Assembly (NCBI GenBank): GCA_017561885.1
Contig: JAFZBF010000040.1
Location: 104,686 to 168,685 of the forward strand
Direction: 5' to 3'
DNA length: 64,000 nucleotides
Origin: Bacteroidales bacterium
GTDB taxonomy: Bacteria; Bacteroidota; Bacteroidia; Bacteroidales; UBA932
A model generated the notes under the pieces. That model was not told the origin of the DNA. It worked only from the letters and a program-made list of their open reading frames with translations, and made no database searches. Position numbers and translations under genes: made by a program. Of this stretch, positions 51,910 through 61,517 are shown piece by piece. Each line of letters begins with the position of its first letter. Position 1 is the first letter of the stretch.

Positions 51910-52923
51910 ATGTCAGTCATCGACAAGATATATTTCCGCAGCAGTACTGAAGAACTCCGTTCGATCCTTCAGGACAAGAAAGTGTTTGTCATAATCGACA
52001 AGCAGGTGGAGAAATTGTACGGTATGTCGTTCCCCTTCCAGAAGGTGTTCATCGATGCAAACGAGGATACGAAGAACCTCGCTACCGTGCAGTCGGTGAT
52101 CGACCAGCTGATGAAGATGGGAGCCGACCGTGACTGCTTCCTGCTCGGCATCGGCGGCGGAATCGTGACTGACCTCACCAGTTTCGTGGCATCGATCTAC
52201 CGGCGCGGCGTGAAATATGCGCTGATTCCGACCACCCTGCTGGCACAGGTGGATGCTGCCATCGGCGGCAAGACCGGCATCAACAACGCAGGATACAAGA
52301 ATATCGTCGGCCTGTTCAACAAGCCTGAGTTCGTGTATGTCTGCTCGCATTTCCTTAAGACTCTCGATGAGAAGAATATGCTCAGCGGCGCTGCGGAGAT
52401 GTTGAAGATAGGCATAATCGGCGACAGCACTCTCTACAAGAAGGCCGTGGCGTATTTCAAGGAGAACCACCTGCTGGACTATGACACCAAGGAAGACCTG
52501 GAATCGCTGATCCTGCGTGCAGCCAAGTACAAATGCAAGCTTGTCGAGAAGGATTTCCACGAGCACGGGCCGCGCAAGGTCCTGAACCTTGGGCATACTT
52601 TCGCTCACGCCATAGAGAAATGCTCTCCCGTGCCGATATCTCACGGCAATGCGGTGAGCGTAGGCATCATAATGGCTGCCAGGCTGGGAGAGAAAATGGG
52701 CAAGACCAACCCCAAGGTGACGGAAGGCCTGATTGCAGATTTCACAGCCATCGGACTTCCTACCACAACCAATATCGACATCCGCACCCTGATGGAAACC
52801 ATCAGCAAGGATCAGAAACACACGGACAACACCGTAGATTTCGCAATACCTGTCAAGATCGGCTCAGTACAGGTTCAGAGCATTGATATCGACAAGTTCC
52901 GCACGCTGGCTTTTTCAATCTAA
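51910..52923 (+). CDS. aroB: 3-dehydroquinate synthase
   Basis: A 337-residue DHQ synthase. GIGGGIVTDLTSFVASIYRRGVKY binds NAD, followed by PTTLLAQVDAAIGGKTGIN and NLGHTFAHAIE with zinc ligands, and HGNAVSVG. It converts DAHP to 3-dehydroquinate, step two of the shikimate pathway. The next gene carries out steps three and six, so this is a shikimate operon. The protein is a little shorter than most AroB but has all active-site blocks. Confidence 0.95.
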   Translation: MSVIDKIYFRSSTEELRSILQDKKVFVIIDKQVEKLYGMSFPFQKVFIDANEDTKNLATVQSVIDQLMKMGADRDCFLLGIGGGIVTDLTSFVASIYRRGVKYALIPTTLLAQVDAAIGGKTGINNAGYKNIVGLFNKPEFVYVCSHFLKTLDEKNMLSGAAEMLKIGIIGDSTLYKKAVAYFKENHLLDYDTKEDLESLILRAAKYKCKLVEKDFHEHGPRKVLNLGHTFAHAIEKCSPVPISHGNAVSVGIIMAARLGEKMGKTNPKVTEGLIADFTAIGLPTTTNIDIRTLMETISKDQKHTDNTVDFAIPVKIGSVQVQSIDIDKFRTLAFSI

Positions 52924-52937
52924 GATTCATTTCCGGA

Positions 52938-54878
52938 ATGTTTTCCTATTGTCACAGTCTCTCGGATGTGGACGCTGCATATTGCGTGTCCTATCGCAAG
53001 TTCCTTCGCAAGGAGGATCTCGTGGAACTGCGTCTTGACCTGCTGGATTTCGATACGGATACGGTCAAGGAATACTTCGAGAAGACGAAGGGATGGAAAT
53101 CGGTGGCTACATTCCGTCTCATAGAGGAAGATGAGGAACTGGCTGCCGAAGAACTGGCTCTCGCGGTGCGTCTGCTTTCTGCGGCAATAATGGCCGGGGC
53201 GGCTTACATCGACATCGATATGGATTTCCCCGAGAGTGAGCGGGACTGGCTGATCTGCCTTGCGCTGAATTACCATTGCGGCATCATTCTGTCCCATCAC
53301 AACTATTATGGGGTGGAGCCGCTGTCGGAGCTGAAAGCTGTTGCCCTGAGAGGTTTCTGCCTCGGTGCCGACCTGGTGAAGATTGCCACGACGGCCCGTC
53401 ATCCCGACGAGGCTGATGCAGTGCTGGCCCTCTATGACTGTTTCCCGCCCGACAAGCTGGTGGCCTATGCGATGGGCAACTACGGGAGGGTATCGAGGAT
53501 CGATGCTGTGGAAAAAGGCAGCCCTCTGTATTATGTGGCTCCGCGCCAGAGCCGTCTCAGCAGCGAAGGCCAGCCGACCGTGTTCGACATCCTTGATGCG
53601 GATTTCAAGAAATTCGTGGGAGAAGTGAAGGCTCCCTGCTCTGCAGGATATGCGGTTAGGGCCATAATTGCTGCGGCCCTGTGCGAAGGGGAGAGCCGCA
53701 TCCGCCAGGTGAACCTGTCGCTGGACGTCACGGCGGCGATGAACGTTGCGCGGCAGCTCGGCGCCCAGGCGCATTACACCAAGCGCACCCGCGTCATCAC
53801 AGTCAAGGGCGTGCAGAAAAATATCGCTTCGGAAGGGTTGAAAGTGACCGGCAATCTGCTGGATGCCGGAGAGAGCACTCTGGTGGCCGAAATATGCATA
53901 GCCCTTGCCACTCTCAGCTTCGAGCCTGTGACCGTGACAGGCGGAAAATCGCTGCTGAAGAAGCGTTTCGCAGGCACCTGCACTCCGCTGCTGAGGCACG
54001 GGGTGGAGATGAAATTCACCCAGGGCCGACTGCCCGTGGTGGTGAGCGGACGTCCTTCTGCCGGCTCGTACATCATCGACGGCACCCGCCGCTCCGGGGC
54101 TGTCACCGGACTGCTGTTCGTGCTTCCGATGCTGGGAACACCTTCGAAGCTGCTCATACGCAAGGCTGTCGGGGTTCCTTACATCAGGATGACGATGAAC
54201 ATCCTGGAGCGTTTCGGATATTCGTTTCTCGGGGAGGATTTTTCTGGAGAAGACATCTATGTATCATTCCAGGGCCGGCAGGAACTCCGTCCCGGCAGGC
54301 TCCGCATCGAAGGCGACTGGAACGGCGCCGCGCTGTGGATGGTGATGGGAGTGACGGTGGGTGAGAGCATGGTCCGCAGGCTTCCTCTGGAGACAGACCA
54401 GGGCGGGAACAACATACTGGACGTCATCGACAGGGCCGGAGGAGACGTAGGGTATTATCTGAATGAGCTGGCAGGTGACAACAGGGGCGATTTTTCGGCT
54501 CTGCGCAGCGTGACTTTCGCTTTCGAATACGACCTGGCGGAGACTCCCGACCTGATAGGCCCGCTGATGATGCTCGCCTTGCGAAGCGAGGGCACCAGCA
54601 CTCTTACCGGCATCTCCCGGCTCAACGGCTGGGATGCCGAGAGGCTCCGGAATTTCGTGACGGCGTTCAGGCAGCTGGGTGCCGTGATAACGGTCGATGG
54701 TGACAAGATGACCATCGAAGGAAGCTTCAACAACAGGCTGCACGGCGGCAAGGTGTCTTCGCACGGAGATCCGCTCCTGGCCATGGCCCTCTCAGCTGCA
54801 AATCTCATCAGCGACGGCGAAATCGAGATCACGGACAGGGCGGAGACCGAAAGGACCTGGCCAGGATTCAGATGTTAG
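52938..54878 (+). CDS. Fusion of type I 3-dehydroquinate dehydratase and diverged EPSP synthase
   Basis: A 646-residue fusion. Residues 1-222 are a complete type I dehydroquinase: ELRLD (30-34), TFR (58-60), His121 in SHHNY, Schiff-base Lys148 in LVKIA, Arg187 in VSR. Residues 225-646 have the EPSP synthase fold (GDWNGAALWMVMG, ETPDLIGPLMMLAL, HGDPLLAMAL), but the first motif reads APCSAGYAVRA: Arg241 fits the conserved Arg27 of E. coli AroA, while Ala236 stands where Lys22 binds phosphate. The late DHRMA motif is DPLLA, losing another arginine. The second half may be weak, altered or inactive. Confidence 0.85.
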   Translation: MFSYCHSLSDVDAAYCVSYRKFLRKEDLVELRLDLLDFDTDTVKEYFEKTKGWKSVATFRLIEEDEELAAEELALAVRLLSAAIMAGAAYIDIDMDFPESERDWLICLALNYHCGIILSHHNYYGVEPLSELKAVALRGFCLGADLVKIATTARHPDEADAVLALYDCFPPDKLVAYAMGNYGRVSRIDAVEKGSPLYYVAPRQSRLSSEGQPTVFDILDADFKKFVGEVKAPCSAGYAVRAIIAAALCEGESRIRQVNLSLDVTAAMNVARQLGAQAHYTKRTRVITVKGVQKNIASEGLKVTGNLLDAGESTLVAEICIALATLSFEPVTVTGGKSLLKKRFAGTCTPLLRHGVEMKFTQGRLPVVVSGRPSAGSYIIDGTRRSGAVTGLLFVLPMLGTPSKLLIRKAVGVPYIRMTMNILERFGYSFLGEDFSGEDIYVSFQGRQELRPGRLRIEGDWNGAALWMVMGVTVGESMVRRLPLETDQGGNNILDVIDRAGGDVGYYLNELAGDNRGDFSALRSVTFAFEYDLAETPDLIGPLMMLALRSEGTSTLTGISRLNGWDAERLRNFVTAFRQLGAVITVDGDKMTIEGSFNNRLHGGKVSSHGDPLLAMALSAANLISDGEIEITDRAETERTWPGFRC

Positions 54879-54889
54879 TTTCTTGTTGA

Positions 54890-54910
54890 AAAAACCAGGA
54901 CCGGTTTTTA
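54890..54910 (+). terminator. Possible weak terminator hairpin before nrdJ
   Basis: AAAAACC and GGTTTTT flank a short loop, with a T-run as part of the right arm, 12 bases after the fusion gene. The stem is A/T-rich and weak; it may only slow transcription. Confidence 0.35.
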
Positions 54911-54941
54911 TGCTTGCAGCTCCATTCTGGAGTAACTTGCA

Positions 54942-57476
54942 ATGAAAATTCTAACTATGAAAACTTACAGTTTTGACGAAGCGTTCGCCTCATCGAAAGA
55001 GTATTTCAAGGGAGACGAACTGGCGGCATCCGTATGGGTCAGCAAGTATGCCCTGAAGGATTCAGATGGAAACATATACGAGGCAAACCCTGATATGATG
55101 CACCACCGCATCGCTTCGGAGTTTGCCCGCATCGAAGATAAATACCCCAACGCTCTAAGCGAGGACGAGATATTCGGACTTCTCAAGGACTTCAAGTTCG
55201 TCATCCCACAGGGAGGGCCGATGAGCGGTATCGGCAACAACAACCAGGTGGTTTCGCTGTCGAACTGCTTCGTGATCGGCCATGACAATCCCGCTGATTC
55301 ATACGGCGGCATCCTTATGATCGATGAGGAGCAGGTGCAGCTGATGAAGCGCCGCGGCGGAGTGGGCCATGACCTGTCTCATCTGCGTCCTACGGGCACT
55401 CCGGTGCTGAACAGCGCCCTGACTTCCACCGGCGTGGTGCCGTTCATGGAGAGGTATTCCAACTCCACCCGCGAGGTGGCCCAGGACGGCCGCCGCGGTG
55501 CGCTGATGCTCACCATTGCCATAAAGCACCCTGATGCAGGCCGTTTCATCGATGCCAAGATGGAGCAGGGAAAGGTCACCGGAGCCAACGTATCGGTGAA
55601 GGTGGACGACGAATTCATGAGGGCCGCGATGAACGGCGAACCCTATGTGCAGCAGTTTCCCATCAATTCCACCCATCCGCAGGTGGAGAAGGAAATTGAC
55701 GCTTCGGCTCTGTGGAAGAAGATTATCCACAACGCGTGGAAATCGGCGGAGCCGGGTGTGCTGTTCTGGGACACAGTCCTTCGCGAATCTGTTGCCGACT
55801 GCTACGCCGACCTGGGCTACCGCACTGTCAGCACGAATCCCTGCGGCGAGATTCCGCTCTGTCCCTATGATTCCTGCCGTCTGATTGCCATCAATCTCTA
55901 TTCGTATGTCGTGAAGCCGTTCACCCCTGAGGCTTATTTCGACTTCGACCTTTTCAAGGACCATATCCGCAAGGCGATGCGTCTGATGGACGACCTTATC
56001 GACCTGGAGATGGAGAAGATCGACAGTATCATCGCCAAGATTGAGAGCGACCCCGAGGATGACAGCGTGAAGAGGACTGAATACGACCTGTGGCTCAAGA
56101 TACGCAAGAAGTCGCTGGGCGGCCGCCGTACCGGACTTGGCATTACCGCCGAGGGTGATATGCTCGCTGCGCTGGGCCTTCGCTACGGCACCGACAGGGC
56201 CATCGAGTTTGCGGTGAAGGTGCAGAAGACACTGGCCGTGGAGGCGTACCGTTCGTCGGTGGAGATGGCCGGAGAGCGCGGTGCGTTCCCGATCTATGAT
56301 GCCGAGAGGGAGAAGGAGAACCCGATGATCCTCCGCATCAAGAGCGCTGATCCTGAACTGTACGAAAAGATGGTCCGCCAGGGCCGCAGGAACGTGTCGA
56401 TGCTCACCATAGCCCCGACCGGCACCACCAGTCTGATGACCCAGACGACTTCGGGTATCGAACCTGTGTTCAGGGCTTACTACAAGCGCCGCAAGAAGGT
56501 CAATGCCAACGACAAGAACATCAAGGTGTCGTATCGCGACGAGGTGGGCGACTGCTTCGAGGAATATTTCGTGTTCCACCACAAGTTTATGGAGTGGGCT
56601 GTTCTCAATGGGTATAGCGAAGATCAGGTGAGGGAGATGGATGTGGATGCCTTGGACAAGCTGATGCAGCAGTCGCCATATTACAAGGCTTCGGCAGGAG
56701 ACATCGACTGGGTGGCCAAGGTCCGTATGCAGGGCGCCATCCAGAAATGGGTGGACCATTCCATCAGCGTCACCGTGAATCTTCCGAACGAGATTACAGA
56801 GGAGGTGGTGAGCGATGTGTACCGCACGGCCTGGGAATGTGGCTGCAAGGGTATGACTGTATACCGCGAGGGTTCCCGCAACGATATCCTTGTCAATGTC
56901 AAGAAGAAGGAGGAGGCTCCGCAGAAGCCTCGCAAGCGCCCGGAATGTCTCGAGGCGGACGTCGTCCGTTTCCGCAACGGCAAGGAACAGTGGATTGCCT
57001 TCGTCGGCATGTTCAAGGGCCAGCCGTATGAGATTTTCACGGGTATACTGGATGCGGAGACGCGCACTGTGCCGCAGTCTATCGAGCATGGCTGGATCGT
57101 GAAGGTGAAGGATCCGGTTTCCGGCAAGAGCCGTTACGATTTCCACTATGTGGATACCTATGGCTATCCGAACGTGGTGGGCGGCATCTCGCATATGTTC
57201 AACAAGGAATACTGGAACTATGCGAAGCTGATTTCCGGCGTGATCCGCAACGGTATGCCGATAGTCGACATCCTGAATCTGGTGCACGGTCTGTCGCTGG
57301 ACAGCGAGTCGATCAATACTTGGAAGAACGGTGTGGAGCGTGCCTTGAAGAAGTACATCCCGGACGGCACCCGTGACGAGAGCGGCAAGCAGTGCCCGAA
57401 CTGCGGCGGCCAGAATCTGATTTATCAGGAAGGATGCCTGGTCTGCGCTGACTGCGGCTATTCTAAATGCGGCTAA
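54942..57476 (+). CDS. nrdJ: Class II (B12-dependent) ribonucleotide reductase
   Basis: An 844-residue adenosylcobalamin-dependent reductase. It has SLSNCFVIGHD-type N-terminal sequence with the first active cysteine, RRGGVGHDLSHLRPTGTPV, NPCGEIPLCPYDSC (radical-site cysteine), and APTGTTSLMTQTTSGIEPVF. A C-terminal zinc-type module ends CPNCGG..CADCGYSKCG, which carries the reducing cysteines. It makes deoxyribonucleotides with or without oxygen. A second in-frame ATG at 54957 is an equally good start. No B12 riboswitch fits in the 63 bp before it. Confidence 0.95.
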   Translation: MKILTMKTYSFDEAFASSKEYFKGDELAASVWVSKYALKDSDGNIYEANPDMMHHRIASEFARIEDKYPNALSEDEIFGLLKDFKFVIPQGGPMSGIGNNNQVVSLSNCFVIGHDNPADSYGGILMIDEEQVQLMKRRGGVGHDLSHLRPTGTPVLNSALTSTGVVPFMERYSNSTREVAQDGRRGALMLTIAIKHPDAGRFIDAKMEQGKVTGANVSVKVDDEFMRAAMNGEPYVQQFPINSTHPQVEKEIDASALWKKIIHNAWKSAEPGVLFWDTVLRESVADCYADLGYRTVSTNPCGEIPLCPYDSCRLIAINLYSYVVKPFTPEAYFDFDLFKDHIRKAMRLMDDLIDLEMEKIDSIIAKIESDPEDDSVKRTEYDLWLKIRKKSLGGRRTGLGITAEGDMLAALGLRYGTDRAIEFAVKVQKTLAVEAYRSSVEMAGERGAFPIYDAEREKENPMILRIKSADPELYEKMVRQGRRNVSMLTIAPTGTTSLMTQTTSGIEPVFRAYYKRRKKVNANDKNIKVSYRDEVGDCFEEYFVFHHKFMEWAVLNGYSEDQVREMDVDALDKLMQQSPYYKASAGDIDWVAKVRMQGAIQKWVDHSISVTVNLPNEITEEVVSDVYRTAWECGCKGMTVYREGSRNDILVNVKKKEEAPQKPRKRPECLEADVVRFRNGKEQWIAFVGMFKGQPYEIFTGILDAETRTVPQSIEHGWIVKVKDPVSGKSRYDFHYVDTYGYPNVVGGISHMFNKEYWNYAKLISGVIRNGMPIVDILNLVHGLSLDSESINTWKNGVERALKKYIPDGTRDESGKQCPNCGGQNLIYQEGCLVCADCGYSKCG

Positions 57477-57495
57477 AACTGTAAATCACGCGCGA

Positions 57496-58251
57496 ATGGT
57501 CGTATTTCCGAATGCGAAGATAAACCTGGGGCTGAATGTGCTCCGGAAGCGTGAAGATGGCTATCACGACATCAGCACGGTGTTCGTCCCATACAAAGGG
57601 ATGAGCGATGTGCTTGAGGTGGTGTTCGCGGATGAGCCGGGGATGTTCCAGTACGGGCTGGACTGCGGCTGCGAGCCGGAGAAGAATCTGTGCTTCAAGG
57701 CTTACCGGCTGATGGCGGAAAAGTACGGCATCGACCCTGTCAAGATTTATCTCTACAAGAACATTCCTTCCGGTTCCGGACTGGGCGGCGGCTCGGCTGA
57801 TGCGGCTTTTACGCTGCGACTTATCAACGACCTGTTCGGACTGAATCTCAGCGATGCCTGTCTGGCGGCTGATGCGGCGACGCTTGGCAGTGATTGCGCT
57901 TTCTTCATCTACAACCGGCCGATGGCGGCTTCGGGAAGGGGTGAGATTCTGCAGGAGTGCAAGCTGTCGCTGGAGGGATACAGGGTTGAGGTGATGGTTC
58001 CGCCTGTGCATGTGAGCACTGCCGAGGCTTACCGGGGTGTGACTCCTGCGATGCCTGCCGTTCCTGTTGAGGATATTGTCGGCAGGCCTGTGGAGGAGTG
58101 GCGCGGCTTGCTCGTGAACGATTTCGAGGAGAGTATTCTGGCGACGCATCCTGAAATCGCCGCTGCCAAGCAGTCCTTCTATGACCGGGGCGCAGTCTAT
58201 GCGTCTATGTCCGGTTCCGGCAGCTCCGTCTTCGGAATCTTTAACGAGTAG
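57496..58251 (+). CDS. ispE: 4-(cytidine 5'-diphospho)-2-C-methyl-D-erythritol kinase
   Basis: A 251-residue GHMP kinase. FPNAKINLGLNVLRKREDGYHDI (4-26) and the ATP loop PSGSGLGGGSADAAF (93-107) are diagnostic of IspE, as is SGSGSSVFGIF at the end. It phosphorylates CDP-methylerythritol in the non-mevalonate isoprenoid pathway. A polyprenyl synthase is coded nearby. It is slightly shorter than the E. coli enzyme (283). Confidence 0.94.
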   Translation: MVVFPNAKINLGLNVLRKREDGYHDISTVFVPYKGMSDVLEVVFADEPGMFQYGLDCGCEPEKNLCFKAYRLMAEKYGIDPVKIYLYKNIPSGSGLGGGSADAAFTLRLINDLFGLNLSDACLAADAATLGSDCAFFIYNRPMAASGRGEILQECKLSLEGYRVEVMVPPVHVSTAEAYRGVTPAMPAVPVEDIVGRPVEEWRGLLVNDFEESILATHPEIAAAKQSFYDRGAVYASMSGSGSSVFGIFNE

Positions 58252-58253
58252 TA

Positions 58254-58273
58254 ATCTTTGCTGCTGCAAAGAT
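58254..58273. terminator. Hairpin between convergent ispE and rsgA
   Basis: ATCTTTGC TGCT GCAAAGAT is a perfect 8-bp stem with a 4-base loop in the 42 bp between the two convergent stops. There is no T-run on either side, so a bidirectional terminator role is only possible. Confidence 0.4.
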
Positions 58274-58293
58274 CATTTCATTGCAACGATAAA

Positions 58294-59238
58294 TTACCGG
58301 TATTTCGTCTGGTCTTCCAACATGCCTAGATAGGAATTGTAGCGCTCGGGAGCGATGGCTCCGTCTTCAACGGCCTGCTTGACGGCGCATCCGGGCTCGT
58401 GAGTGTGGGTGCAGGGTTTGAAACGGCAGTTGTCCATCACCGCCAGCATCTCAGGGAAATAAGTGCTGAGTTCTTCCTTCTCGAAATCGATGAGACCGAA
58501 ACTGCGGATGCCCGGGGTGTCTATGATGAAACCGCCTGAAGAGACAGGATGCATCTCGTAGAAAGTTGTGGTGTGCTTGCCCTGCAGGTGCGCCAGAGAA
58601 ATCTCGCCGGTGCGGATATACTCCAGCTTCGGGTCGATAGCTTTGATGAGAGACGATTTGCCCACGCCTGAAACTCCCGAGAACAGGTTGATCTTGTCCT
58701 TGCAGGCCTCACGTACAGTCTCGATGTTCTCTCCAGTTATGGCAGAAACCTCGATTACATTGTAGCCGGCCTGGTCGGCGTAGATTTCCTTGAACACCTT
58801 CAGAAGGGCGAGCGAATACTCGTCGTCGATGTCGCGCTTGTTCACCACTATGTTCACGGGCACTCCGTAGGCCTGGCAGGTCACCAGGAAACGGTCCACG
58901 AACGGAAGCTTGACCTCCGGAAACTGCATCGTCACGATGAGCCAGACGCAGTCCACGTTGGCGGCGATGATGTGCGCCTCGCGCGACAGGTTTGTGGAGC
59001 GGCGGATGATGTAGTTGCGGCGCGGATGGATGGCGTCGATAGTACCCATCGCATCCTCGGCATCCTCTTCAATGCTGTAGTCCACGACATCCCCGACCGC
59101 GATGGGGTTGGTATTGCTGCTCTCTTTGAGACGGATGCGACCTCTCACCACGGCAGGGAAAAGATCCCAGGCCGGGAGCTCGCTAAGCAGATAATGGCTG
59201 CCGGTGTGTTTTACTACAGTTGCCGTCCCCTTTTTCAT
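58294..59238 (-). CDS. rsgA: Ribosome small subunit-dependent GTPase A
   Basis: A 314-residue circularly permuted GTPase. An OB fold (about 10-75) is followed by the G motifs in permuted order, VVNKRD (G4), GVSGVGKSSLIKAI (G1), DTPGI (G3), and a zinc module CRFKPCTHTHEPGC. RsgA checks late assembly of the 30S subunit. The start MKKGTATVVKH fits the family; the gene is divergent from the polyprenyl synthase. Confidence 0.95.
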   Translation of the reverse strand: MKKGTATVVKHTGSHYLLSELPAWDLFPAVVRGRIRLKESSNTNPIAVGDVVDYSIEEDAEDAMGTIDAIHPRRNYIIRRSTNLSREAHIIAANVDCVWLIVTMQFPEVKLPFVDRFLVTCQAYGVPVNIVVNKRDIDDEYSLALLKVFKEIYADQAGYNVIEVSAITGENIETVREACKDKINLFSGVSGVGKSSLIKAIDPKLEYIRTGEISLAHLQGKHTTTFYEMHPVSSGGFIIDTPGIRSFGLIDFEKEELSTYFPEMLAVMDNCRFKPCTHTHEPGCAVKQAVEDGAIAPERYNSYLGMLEDQTKYR

Positions 59239-59262
59239 ATTACAAAATTGAGAGAAATTTGT

Positions 59263-59270
59263 TATATTTG
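59263..59270 (+). promoter_or_regulatory. -7 promoter element for the polyprenyl synthase gene
   Basis: TATATTTG fits TAnnTTTG, 22 bases before the ATG. A purine-rich GGGAGGAG at 59280-59287 makes a strong Shine-Dalgarno site, which is rare for this phylum. Confidence 0.6.
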
Positions 59271-59292
59271 AAAGTTAAACGGGAGGAGAAGT

Positions 59293-60267
59293 ATGTATAC
59301 TTTGCAAGAAATAGATTCAACAATCCGCAAATCAGTTTTCGCCATCGATTTCAAGAAAGAGCCCTCGTCGCTCTACGAACCGCTGGAATATATGATAGCT
59401 GTAGGCGGCAAACGCCTGAGGCCGAGGCTTTGTCTGACGACATTCACCCTATTCAAGGACAATATCGACAACAACATCATACTGCCGGCCCTTGCATTGG
59501 AGCTTTTCCACTCGTTCACCCTGATGCACGACGACATTATGGACAACGCCGACATCCGCCGCGGAGTTCCGACAGTCCGCAAGAAATGGAGCGACAACTG
59601 CGCCGTCCTCAGCGGCGACGCGATGACCATCGTCGCATACCAGTTCCTTCAGGGATACAAGGGCCCCGAGTTCCAGAGGATAATCGAGCTGTTCACTGAA
59701 ACTGCCATCAAGGTGATTGAAGGACAGCAGTACGATATGGACTTCGAGGGCAAGCAGCTCATCGTGATGGACGACTACCTGAAGATGATAGGCCTCAAGA
59801 CGGCTGCTCTCATCGCCTGCAGCGCAAAGATGGGCGCAGTGATAGCCGGTGCAAGCGACCAGATCTGCGACGCTCTGTACGAATTCGGATGGAATCTTGG
59901 CATGGCCTTCCAGATTACCGACGACTATCTGGATACCTTCGGCGATCCTGCCATCTTCGGCAAGAAGATCGGCGGCGACATCGAAAACAACAAGAAGACC
60001 TGGCTGCTCGTGAAGTGCCAGAAGCTTGCGACAGGCGAAGACCGTCCGTATCTAGAGAATCTGCTGGCGCAGACTGAGGATATGCCTGCCAAGGTTGCTG
60101 CCATGCAGGCTCTGTACAAGAAGCTGAAGGTCGATTCCCAGGCCCTCGACGCCATAGGCCAGTATCACGAGAAGGCCCTGTCTCTCCTTCAGGATATCGG
60201 CCTTGACCGCGACCAGCGCGCCTGCCTCACCGAGTTCGCGAGGGGGATGGTGTACAGAAGGTTCTAG
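59293..60267 (+). CDS. Polyprenyl diphosphate synthase
   Basis: A 324-residue trans-prenyltransferase. The first aspartate-rich motif DDIMD is at 80-84 and the second DDYLD at 210-214, with GGKRLRP at 38-44. Chain length is set by residues before the first motif: SFTLMHDD has no large block at -4/-5 that I would call decisive, so the product may be a long chain (for menaquinone) or farnesyl/geranylgeranyl diphosphate. It acts in the isoprenoid pathway with ispE. Confidence 0.9.
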   Translation: MYTLQEIDSTIRKSVFAIDFKKEPSSLYEPLEYMIAVGGKRLRPRLCLTTFTLFKDNIDNNIILPALALELFHSFTLMHDDIMDNADIRRGVPTVRKKWSDNCAVLSGDAMTIVAYQFLQGYKGPEFQRIIELFTETAIKVIEGQQYDMDFEGKQLIVMDDYLKMIGLKTAALIACSAKMGAVIAGASDQICDALYEFGWNLGMAFQITDDYLDTFGDPAIFGKKIGGDIENNKKTWLLVKCQKLATGEDRPYLENLLAQTEDMPAKVAAMQALYKKLKVDSQALDAIGQYHEKALSLLQDIGLDRDQRACLTEFARGMVYRRF

Positions 60268-60269
60268 AG

Positions 60270-61517
60270 ATGGATTCCCGACAGTTGGAGATAATGGCCC
60301 CTGCGGGCAATTTCGAATGCCTGCAAGCCGCCATCCAGGGCGGGGCGGATTCTGTCTACTTCGGCATAGGCCGCCTGAATATGCGGTCGCATTCAGCCAA
60401 CAATTTTGCTCCTGAAGACCTTGCGGAGGTCTGCCGCATCTGCCGTGAGAACGGCGTGCGCTCTTATCTCACGCTCAACATCACCCTTTACGACGAGGAC
60501 CTCGAGGATATGCGGCAGGTGCTGCGTTCCGCTGCGGAAGCTGGCGTCTCTGCCGTGATTGCCTCCGATATGGCTGCCATCAGCTATGCCCGCAGCCTCG
60601 GGCTGGAGGTGCATATATCCACCCAGCTCAGCATTTCGAACCGCGAGTCACTGCGGTTCTATGCCCAGTTCGCCGACGTGGTGGTGCTGGCCCGCGAACT
60701 CACGCTCGTGCAGGTGAAGGAGATAAAGAAGGTTATCGACGAAGAGCACATCTGCGGGCCGTCTGGAAATCCGCTGCGAATCGAGCTTTTCTGCCACGGC
60801 GCGCTGTGCATGGCGGTGTCCGGCAAGTGCTATCTCTCGCTGCACGAATACAATGCTTCGGCCAACCGGGGCAGCTGCTACCAGGTGTGCCGACGCGGCT
60901 ATGAAGTGACAGACCTTGAGACCGGCAGCCAGCTGGTGGTGGACAACAAGTACATCATGTCGCCGCGCGACCTGTGTACCATAGAATTCATGGACCGTAT
61001 AATCGACGCCGGCGTCACCGTATTCAAGATCGAAGGTCGTGCACGTTCGTCGGAATATGTCAAAACTGTCACCCAGGCCTACCGCGAGGCTGCGGATGCT
61101 GTGGCGGCGGGCAGTTATACTCCCGAGTTTGCGGCCTCTCTGAAGTCAAGGCTGGAGACCGTCTTCAACCGGGGATTCTGGGACGGATACTATCTAGGCG
61201 CTAAGATGGGGCAGTGGAGCGAAGTGTACGGCAACCGCGCCACCCGGATGAAATGCTACGTGGGCAAGATTACCAATTACTTTGAGAAAATCGGCGTGGC
61301 AGAGATTCTGATGGAGACCGGCAGCCTTTCGGTGGGGGATACAATAGTAATTTCCGGGCCGACCACCGGAGTCTATGAAGGTGTCGTCCCTGAAATCAGG
61401 GTTGATCTGAAGCCTGTGCAGCAGACAGTGAAGGGTGAGCTATGCTCGATCCCTGTGCCGGTGAAGCTTCGCCGGAGTGACAAGGTCTATCTTTTCGAAA
61501 CAGTCCGCAAGGACTAA
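60270..61517 (+). CDS. U32-family peptidase-like protein (TrhP/YegQ-like)
   Basis: A 415-residue U32 protein beginning two bases after the preceding stop. A TIM-barrel-like N-terminal part (ELMAPAGNFECLQAAIQGGADSVYFGIG) leads to the U32 signature ELFCHGALCMAVSGKCYLS..NRGSCYQVCRRGYEV with four cysteines, and a C-terminal small barrel. Relatives in E. coli (TrhP) and B. subtilis are needed for 5-hydroxyuridine in tRNA, rather than for proteolysis. Its stop overlaps the stop of the convergent gene by four bases. Confidence 0.9.
   Translation: MDSRQLEIMAPAGNFECLQAAIQGGADSVYFGIGRLNMRSHSANNFAPEDLAEVCRICRENGVRSYLTLNITLYDEDLEDMRQVLRSAAEAGVSAVIASDMAAISYARSLGLEVHISTQLSISNRESLRFYAQFADVVVLARELTLVQVKEIKKVIDEEHICGPSGNPLRIELFCHGALCMAVSGKCYLSLHEYNASANRGSCYQVCRRGYEVTDLETGSQLVVDNKYIMSPRDLCTIEFMDRIIDAGVTVFKIEGRARSSEYVKTVTQAYREAADAVAAGSYTPEFAASLKSRLETVFNRGFWDGYYLGAKMGQWSEVYGNRATRMKCYVGKITNYFEKIGVAEILMETGSLSVGDTIVISGPTTGVYEGVVPEIRVDLKPVQQTVKGELCSIPVPVKLRRSDKVYLFETVRKD

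Noticed and set aside
54879..54941. Cobalamin riboswitch before the B12-dependent reductase
   Set aside because: Only 63 bp are available and no B12-box is seen.
55299..57287. Long open frame (662 codons) antisense to nrdJ
   Set aside because: It is a shadow of codon bias in the GC-rich nrdJ gene; the protein has no family motif.
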